Origin: a bacterium
GTDB lineage: Bacteria; Bacteroidota; Ignavibacteria; Kapaibacteriales; Kapaibacteriaceae
Length of the DNA: 7,608 nucleotides
NCBI GenBank assembly: GCA_020050895.1
Contig: JAGVJW010000035.1
Coordinates: 1-7,608 of the forward strand
Reading direction: 5' to 3'
Shown here: positions 1-4,820 of the stretch, piece by piece
Layout of the letters: every line of letters starts with the position of its first letter
Position numbering within the stretch: position 1 is the stretch's first letter
The notes under the pieces: generated by a model
Databases searched by the model: none
What the model was told of the DNA's origin: nothing
Seen by the model: the letters and a program-made list of their open reading frames with translations, nothing else
Made by a program: the position numbers and the translations under genes

Positions 1-1491
1 GGTACGCCATCACACACTCCTATCCGATTTTATGCTAATGGAGGTGTCGGTGATGAGCAATTTATTAATAGGGCTTCGGTGTCCACAAATCCAGATACGG
101 ATTTATGGCCCAGAGCTGCAGTTGATGAGCTGAATAATGTTCATTTAATTTACAATAAATCCCAGGGTGCTAATAATACTGGTCCTTACCAGGTTGTATA
201 CCGAAGGTCGTCAGACGGAGGTTTCTCGTGGGGCCCAGAGGTGTATTTAACAGGATCAACAGCGATTTATTGGCCACCGACAGTGAGTGGCGCTAATATT
301 AATGGTGCCGGAGGCGACACATACTCAATAGCGGCTCGGGGTTCAAATGTTGTTGTGGTGTTTCACGACTATCTGCGTGTTTGGTACAGGAAGTCAACCG
401 ATTATGGACAATCTTGGGACGATCCAACGAATGGACTTGGAATTGTGTACAATCCAACGTACACGTATGTCGATTCCGCCTATGTAGGTGTTGATAGTAT
501 AGAGGTGTACAGTGATACTGTTCCTGCATTGTCTACGATGTCCGACGTGATTATAGATTCTGAAGGAAAAGCTCATTTCGCAATTGGCCAGTACCTTGGT
601 TATATCGTGCAGCGAGGTTCGGTAGATCCGAGTTTGCCAAGGACTAATTATGTTAATTCCGTCAATTCCGACGCACTTCACCAGAATACAGGAATCTGGT
701 ATTACAAAGAAGGCGATACTCTAATCTATACCATTGGTCTTGCGGGTGGAGGCGAGTGGGATGGAGAAGGCACAATTGTAAGCCGACGACCTCTTTCAGG
801 CTCGAGCAGATACCCTCAGCTTGGTATCGACGCTCAGGATAACATCTACCTTGCTTACACATCAGTTAAGACGGGAGATGTTCTGCCAATGCAAATCGAT
901 ACAACTCCAACGTACAGCGATACCGAACCCGATACTCTGAGTGATGTAGATGGTCTGTTTGGCCACATCTATCTCACTCATAAGTTTAAAAATTACCCAA
1001 TGTGGTCGGCACCAGTGAATATGACTCCTGACGGTTCAAACAGCCTTTTTGCAACGCTATGCGACAATGTTGTAAATAACAGGTTGTATGTTGCTTATAG
1101 TGTCAGTGACGTTCCTGGAGATCGGGTAACCAACGTAGAACTTGCAGCAACTCCTGCTGATATCTACGTCAATGCATTCGATGCCAATCTGTTGAATCCA
1201 ATTACAAGTGTGGGTGAAGGTGACGCAGAATCGGGGATAGGAATTGCGATATCACCAAATCCAGCAGACGAATTTGTCCGTGTTACCCTTACAGGTGTAA
1301 CCGGTGGGAGAATTAGTGTGTCCGTTGTTAGTGCTGATGGGCGTCGAGTTGCACAATCGTACAGTCCGAGCGTTACGAATGACAGTTGGGATCTTCTTAT
1401 TCCAACGCGCGACGTAACGAGTGGCGCATACCTGCTGGTTGTGGAGCAAGATGGACATGCCGCGACGCACAGACTCGCTGTTGTTCACTGA
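1..1491 (+). CDS. Secreted Asp-box/beta-propeller-like protein with C-terminal T9SS type A sorting domain (5' partial)
   Basis: The frame is open from base 1 to the TGA at 1489-1491, giving the last 496 residues; the true start lies left of the window. Two Asp-boxes (S-x-D-x-G-x-S-W) are visible, SSDGGFSW at residues 70-77 and STDYGQSW at 132-139. These turns are typical of sialidase-fold (BNR) beta-propellers. A looser blade-like pattern, Asp-x-x-x-Asn/Lys followed by a hydrophobic strand, recurs near residues 42-51 (VDELNNVHLIY), 186-193, 277-286 (DAQDNIYLAY) and about 360. Residues 418-496 look like a T9SS type A sorting domain: it opens with SPNPADE and has a near-terminal SGAYLLVV strand followed by a basic residue and a short hydrophobic end. 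The family role of that domain is export across the outer membrane and surface attachment or release. No sialidase Arg-Ile-Pro motif or catalytic set is visible, so an enzymatic role is not supported; ligand or glycan binding is possible. The substrate is unknown. Gene 2 starts 51 bases downstream on the same strand. Confidence 0.87.
   Translation, partial: GTPSHTPIRFYANGGVGDEQFINRASVSTNPDTDLWPRAAVDELNNVHLIYNKSQGANNTGPYQVVYRRSSDGGFSWGPEVYLTGSTAIYWPPTVSGANINGAGGDTYSIAARGSNVVVVFHDYLRVWYRKSTDYGQSWDDPTNGLGIVYNPTYTYVDSAYVGVDSIEVYSDTVPALSTMSDVIIDSEGKAHFAIGQYLGYIVQRGSVDPSLPRTNYVNSVNSDALHQNTGIWYYKEGDTLIYTIGLAGGGEWDGEGTIVSRRPLSGSSRYPQLGIDAQDNIYLAYTSVKTGDVLPMQIDTTPTYSDTEPDTLSDVDGLFGHIYLTHKFKNYPMWSAPVNMTPDGSNSLFATLCDNVVNNRLYVAYSVSDVPGDRVTNVELAATPADIYVNAFDANLLNPITSVGEGDAESGIGIAISPNPADEFVRVTLTGVTGGRISVSVVSADGRRVAQSYSPSVTNDSWDLLIPTRDVTSGAYLLVVEQDGHAATHRLAVVH
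1252..1488 (+). other. T9SS type A C-terminal sorting domain of gene 1 (sub-feature)
   Basis: This encodes residues 418-496 of the partial protein. It starts with the Ser-Pro-Asn-Pro-Ala signature, continues with alternating beta-strand sequence (FVRVTLTG, ISVSVVSADGRRV), and ends with Thr-Ser-Gly-Ala-Tyr-Leu-Leu-Val-Val and a short tail THRLAVVH. About 80 residues with an SPNP opening and a G-x-Y-x-L/x-V motif near the end is the usual form of type A sorting domains in Bacteroidota and relatives. The usual Lys in the tail is replaced here by Arg. It implies that the host encodes a complete T9SS (PorU/SprA-type machinery), which is not in the window. Confidence 0.85.
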
Positions 1492-1530
1492 CATTAAACA
1501 AAATTAAGTTCGAATAACGATTGCCTTGTC

Positions 1531-1535
1531 AAGGA
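1531..1535 (+). promoter_or_regulatory. Probable ribosome binding site for the TonB-dependent receptor gene
   Basis: AAGGA lies 7 bases upstream of the ATG at 1543, a normal Shine-Dalgarno spacing, and supports that start. The nearby ATG at 1535 is out of frame and meets a TGA after three codons. CCTT at 1524-1527 could pair with AAGG at 1531-1534 around a GTC loop, which would partly cover the site; this stem is only 4 bp. Confidence 0.55.
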
Positions 1536-1542
1536 TGGGTCT

Positions 1543-1608
1543 ATGATCAATAGGTACATTGTTGCCGCAGTGCTGTGTTTTGTTCTCTCCATTTCTTCTG
1601 TTTTCGCC
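1543..1608 (+). other. Signal peptide of the TonB-dependent receptor (sub-feature)
   Basis: Residues 1-22 comprise Met-Ile-Asn-Arg, a hydrophobic stretch, and a Ser-rich end finishing in Val-Phe-Ala before Gly23, which fits signal peptidase I. Cys12 lies within the hydrophobic core rather than at a lipobox position, so this is not read as a lipoprotein signal. Confidence 0.85.
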
Positions 1609-4600
1609 GGAATCACAGGTATTGTGACCGGGAAGGTCGTAGACAAAGAAAACAAACCTTTAGGTGGAGTAACAATTAGAGTATTGGGTACGAACCGTGG
1701 TGGGTTCACTAAAAATGACGGGTCCTACGTTATCACCAACGTCAACGCAGGTACCTACAACGTACGCGCTACAGTTGTTGGATACGACACGGTGACGCGC
1801 GAGGCAGTAATCTATGCGGACCAGACAGTTAAGCTCGACTTTGTGTTAACAGAAGGAGGGATAACGACAAAAGTCGTAGATGTTAGTGCAAGCCGCGATA
1901 TGATACGCCCTACCGACCTTGGATCGAACCGAACGGTTAAGGGTGCCGATTTGACAAGGATCGCGCGCGATAATATTGCCTCAGCCATCTCGCTTCAGGC
2001 CGGTATTACGGCTTCCGGAAATAACTTCATCGTTCGTGGTTCGCGTACTACCGAGACGCAGGTTCTCGTAGACGGACTCACAGTAACTGATCAGTTCACA
2101 GGCGGACTTGGGCAGTCAGGTTCAACGGTTTCCGCAGCTATGCCTAGTCCCTATGCTACCGAAGAAGTTCAGGCACAGACGGGCGGTTTTGGAGCAGAAT
2201 ATGGGAACGCCGTTGGAGGCATCGTTAACACAGTTGTTAAAACAGGACGTACTGACAGATACGATGGAGTTGTGCGTTGGAGAAAGGATGTGCCCTTTCT
2301 TTGGGGCAACGCAGGTAATGGTGTCGAAGCCGGATACCCTTCCGAAGATGTAGTTGACGCAACGTTGGGCGGACCGCTTGGCATAACTAATTCCACATTT
2401 TTTGTTTCTGTTCGCAACACCTTTCAACTTTATCGGAATTATGGTTTGCAGGTATCCGATCCTGCTAACTACAATCTCGGAATGTTGCCTAATAATAGAA
2501 CGTGGTCCAGAAATATTACAGGACGGTTAAAGTTCACTGTCACGAGCGACGTTACACTGCTGTTAGGTGGCTTGTACGGCTTGGTTAATGGTGAACGTTC
2601 CTCGCAGACATGGCTTTATGCGAGCCAGGAAGGCTACATTGTTGACGCAAATGGTATCCCGATTCTTGATAACAATGGAAACTACCAGTACAATGGCTTT
2701 ACCGAGCGTTCTGCGAAACAGATTGTTGTACAGGAATTTTCGAGCAATGCATTTGCTCAAATTAATCATCAACTTGGTGAAAATACCTTTTATGAACTTA
2801 GAGCTTCATTCAATACCAAGGTTACTGAAACCGGCAAACGCGTTTCAAACGCCGCCCCAGGCTTATTTTCGGGCTGGACTCTATATTACCCGGTAGATCA
2901 GATTAGATTTGAAGGTGCTAGCTACGCTAAGGGTGCAAACCAGGTGTTGGATGCGTATGAATACCTTCGTGCAACGCAACTCAGCGCAGACGGGTATCAG
3001 CGTTTGGACGCAACGCGTCCAAATCCGATTACAGGATTTATTGAAGGTCCTGCCGACTACCAAACAACTGCGAATCCATATGGATTGCTGGGATACTTTG
3101 CTAAATATGGCAATGAAGGGGGCATCGATTTTAGGAAGGCCACCTATTGGCAGGCAGACGGCAGTATCACTCACACCACACTTGCCGGTGACACAAGGCA
3201 CATTATTAAGGGCGGATTTGAATTACGTCTATTAACATTGGCAAGGCATACGAACGGTAATCCCTGGGATGGTAATCCTTTTTATGATGTTTACGGATCC
3301 GAGTATGGTGGGAACCTGTATTACGTAGTTGATACCACCAACGTGAAAAAGAGTCAGGAAGTTCTTGCACAGTCTCTTCAACCATTCCAACCGATTACGG
3401 GAGCAGTATACTTCCAGGACCAGATTATTTTCAAACGTCTTGTTTTTACTCCTGGCTTTCGACTAGACTATCTCGATCCTCGCTCGTTGTATCGAACAAG
3501 ACCAGAATATTTTGTCGGAATCAATTCCGATACCGGATTTGCTCAGGCCAGCAAGAAGCTTTATTTCAGTCCTCGTCTTTCCATTACTTATCCAGTCAGC
3601 GACGATGGAAGGCAGAATTTCAACCTATCGTACGGTGTGTACTACCAGGTGTCTCCTTTCTCCAACTACTTTGACAGTTTTAACGTTATCAATCTCCGTC
3701 CGGGTTCGATTTTGGGCGATCCTAATCTTGCACTGCAAAGCACGAATCAGTATCAGGTGTCTTATAACCACCAACTCTCAGACAATTTTGCTCTGACGGT
3801 TACTGGTTATTATAAAGACATTTACAATCAGCCAGACATAGCCTACGTTCGTTCTGTTCCGATATCATATTATCTGCAAACGGTTTCTGCTTACGGAAAC
3901 TCTCGTGGCATCGAGTTTACATTTATCAAACGCACCGCTGACAATTGGGGTTTTAACGTCAACTATTCACTTGCGTCAGCTACAGGAACAGCAAGTAATA
4001 GCACGACAGTTGTAGCTGAGGATCCTCAAACCGGGAGGCCGGCGTTTCCAGTTGAGCCATTCCCGCTCTCATTTGATAGAAGGCATCGTGTTAATGGGAG
4101 TATTTCTTTTCAATGGAATACCGACGAGGGACCCCGCATTGGTGGAATCCCCTTCCTTGAAAACTTTAACATTAATATCTCCGGTGTTTGGCAGACGGGT
4201 GTACCATATACTCCAGTGAACGGACAAAGCCAGGCAATCGGTGCGTACAATTCTGGCAGATACCCGGCAACATGGAACACTGAGCTTCGTGTTATTAGAA
4301 CCATTCCACTTGCAGGCTTTCTGGGCGGTCAAACCGCACTTGACCTGATTCTTGACGTATCCAACCTACTTAACTACACTGGTGCAATCTCATTCTATAC
4401 CACGACGGGAGATCCGGATTATGACGGTCGCGCCCTAAACAGGCCGATTGGAACCTTCCCATCCACGCTTTATTACAGAGATGCCGATCCGAAGAATAAG
4501 GCAACCACGGATGCACAACAGTACGACAGAGTTGGTAATCGTTTATACAATAACATAGTTGATTATAATAGCGATGGCGTTGTAACGCAGGAAGAAACGT

Positions 4601-4698
4601 ATCAGGGCTATCAGAGATACGTTCAGGATGTTGTAAACCGACGCGGCAACTACCAGTATCCACGCCAGGTGTTCTTTGCACTTGCCTTCAGATTTTGA
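1543..4698 (+). CDS. TonB-dependent outer-membrane receptor with N-terminal carboxypeptidase-regulatory-like domain (Oar/SusC-like)
   Basis: This is a complete 1051-residue protein. Residues 1-22 are a Sec signal peptide (basic start MINR, hydrophobic core, VFA|G cleavage). Residues about 26-105 are a carboxypeptidase-regulatory-like beta-sandwich (GxVxDxxxxPLxGVxIxV ... NDGSYVITNVNAGTYNVRATVVGYDT), standard in Bacteroidota receptors. Residues about 107-116 (KVVDVSAS) resemble a TonB box. The plug follows to about residue 235, with FIVRG at 162-166, VLVDGL at 174-179 and GGFGAEYGNAVGGIVN from about 214. The rest is a beta-barrel rich in aromatic alternating strands, with a DVSNLLN strand near residue 940 and a last strand QVFFALAFRF ending in Phe, the outer-membrane insertion signal. 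The family imports substrates across the outer membrane using TonB-ExbBD energy. The plug style resembles Oar-type receptors; one Myxococcus Oar has been implicated in protein secretion, so cargo direction here is open. The substrate is unknown. The last extracellular loop carries two calcium-binding-like motifs. The start is supported by AAGGA at 1531-1535. Gene 3 begins 23 bases after the stop. Confidence 0.95.
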   Translation: MINRYIVAAVLCFVLSISSVFAGITGIVTGKVVDKENKPLGGVTIRVLGTNRGGFTKNDGSYVITNVNAGTYNVRATVVGYDTVTREAVIYADQTVKLDFVLTEGGITTKVVDVSASRDMIRPTDLGSNRTVKGADLTRIARDNIASAISLQAGITASGNNFIVRGSRTTETQVLVDGLTVTDQFTGGLGQSGSTVSAAMPSPYATEEVQAQTGGFGAEYGNAVGGIVNTVVKTGRTDRYDGVVRWRKDVPFLWGNAGNGVEAGYPSEDVVDATLGGPLGITNSTFFVSVRNTFQLYRNYGLQVSDPANYNLGMLPNNRTWSRNITGRLKFTVTSDVTLLLGGLYGLVNGERSSQTWLYASQEGYIVDANGIPILDNNGNYQYNGFTERSAKQIVVQEFSSNAFAQINHQLGENTFYELRASFNTKVTETGKRVSNAAPGLFSGWTLYYPVDQIRFEGASYAKGANQVLDAYEYLRATQLSADGYQRLDATRPNPITGFIEGPADYQTTANPYGLLGYFAKYGNEGGIDFRKATYWQADGSITHTTLAGDTRHIIKGGFELRLLTLARHTNGNPWDGNPFYDVYGSEYGGNLYYVVDTTNVKKSQEVLAQSLQPFQPITGAVYFQDQIIFKRLVFTPGFRLDYLDPRSLYRTRPEYFVGINSDTGFAQASKKLYFSPRLSITYPVSDDGRQNFNLSYGVYYQVSPFSNYFDSFNVINLRPGSILGDPNLALQSTNQYQVSYNHQLSDNFALTVTGYYKDIYNQPDIAYVRSVPISYYLQTVSAYGNSRGIEFTFIKRTADNWGFNVNYSLASATGTASNSTTVVAEDPQTGRPAFPVEPFPLSFDRRHRVNGSISFQWNTDEGPRIGGIPFLENFNINISGVWQTGVPYTPVNGQSQAIGAYNSGRYPATWNTELRVIRTIPLAGFLGGQTALDLILDVSNLLNYTGAISFYTTTGDPDYDGRALNRPIGTFPSTLYYRDADPKNKATTDAQQYDRVGNRLYNNIVDYNSDGVVTQEETYQGYQRYVQDVVNRRGNYQYPRQVFFALAFRF
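3003..3023 (+). repeat. Perfect 9-bp inverted repeat (hairpin) inside the receptor gene
   Basis: TTTGGACGC at 3003-3011 and GCGTCCAAA at 3015-3023 are perfect reverse complements separated by AAC. A G-T wobble at 3002/3024 could extend the stem. It encodes barrel residues around 487-494 (RLDATRPN). There is no T-run after it, so it is not an intrinsic terminator. The inverted repeat is seen directly; any RNA function is unproven. Confidence 0.6.
4411..4596 (+). other. Calcium-binding-like motifs in the last extracellular loop of the receptor (sub-feature)
   Basis: Residues 957-962 read D-P-D-Y-D-G, a DxDxDG pattern. Residues 1007-1018 read D-Y-N-S-D-G-V-V-T-Q-E-E, which matches an EF-hand/dockerin loop: acidic or amide groups at positions 1, 3 and 5, Gly at 6, a hydrophobic residue at 8, Thr at 9 and Glu at 12. 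Both lie between the penultimate strand (DVSNLLN region) and the final strand, hence in the predicted last surface loop. Calcium binding is an inference from the pattern. Confidence 0.6.
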
Positions 4699-4714
4699 CC
4701 TTGAAAATTCGATC

Positions 4715-4719
4715 GGTGA
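4715..4719 (+). promoter_or_regulatory. Possible ribosome binding site for gene 3; start is ambiguous
   Basis: GGTGA lies 2 bases before the ATG at 4722 and 8 bases before the in-frame ATG at 4728. The longer spacing favours 4728, giving a signal peptide that starts Met-Lys-Asn. The 4722 start would add only Met-Asn. Bacteroidota and relatives often use weak or no Shine-Dalgarno sequences, so this cannot settle the start. Confidence 0.4.
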
Positions 4720-4721
4720 AC

Positions 4722-4820
4722 ATGAACATGAAAAATCAAAACTATCACGTCCCTCAGTTTGGTAAATGGACCGCACTTGTTGCGTTCTTACAAGCCATTT
4801 TGATTTCAACTGCCGTTGCA
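4722..4820 (+). other. Signal peptide of gene 3 (sub-feature)
   Basis: Residues 1-33 have an unusually long polar/basic lead (Lys4, His9, Lys15), a hydrophobic stretch TALVAFLQAILISTAV, and an Ala-Val-Ala/Gly junction at residues 31-34. The extended lead before the hydrophobic core is slightly long for a Sec signal but common in exported proteins of this group. No twin arginine is present. Confidence 0.75.

Noticed and set aside
79..81. GTG at 79 as the start of gene 1
   Set aside because: The frame is open back to base 1 with protein-like sequence (GTPSHTPIRFYANGG), and no signal peptide follows the GTG although the C-terminus is a T9SS signal. The gene is truncated by the window edge.
1492..1542. 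Intrinsic terminator or promoter between genes 1 and 2
   Set aside because: Only a 4-bp stem without a T-run is present, and I see neither a Bacteroidetes-type -7/-33 pair nor a sigma70-like pair that I would defend.
1543..1611. Receptor as a lipoprotein because of Cys12
   Set aside because: Cys12 is inside the hydrophobic core and a standard signal peptidase I site (VFA|G) follows at residue 22.
2122..2427. Minus-strand reading frame of 101 codons inside the receptor gene
   Set aside because: It overlaps the highly conserved plug and first barrel segment of the receptor; its translation is Cys-rich and family-less.
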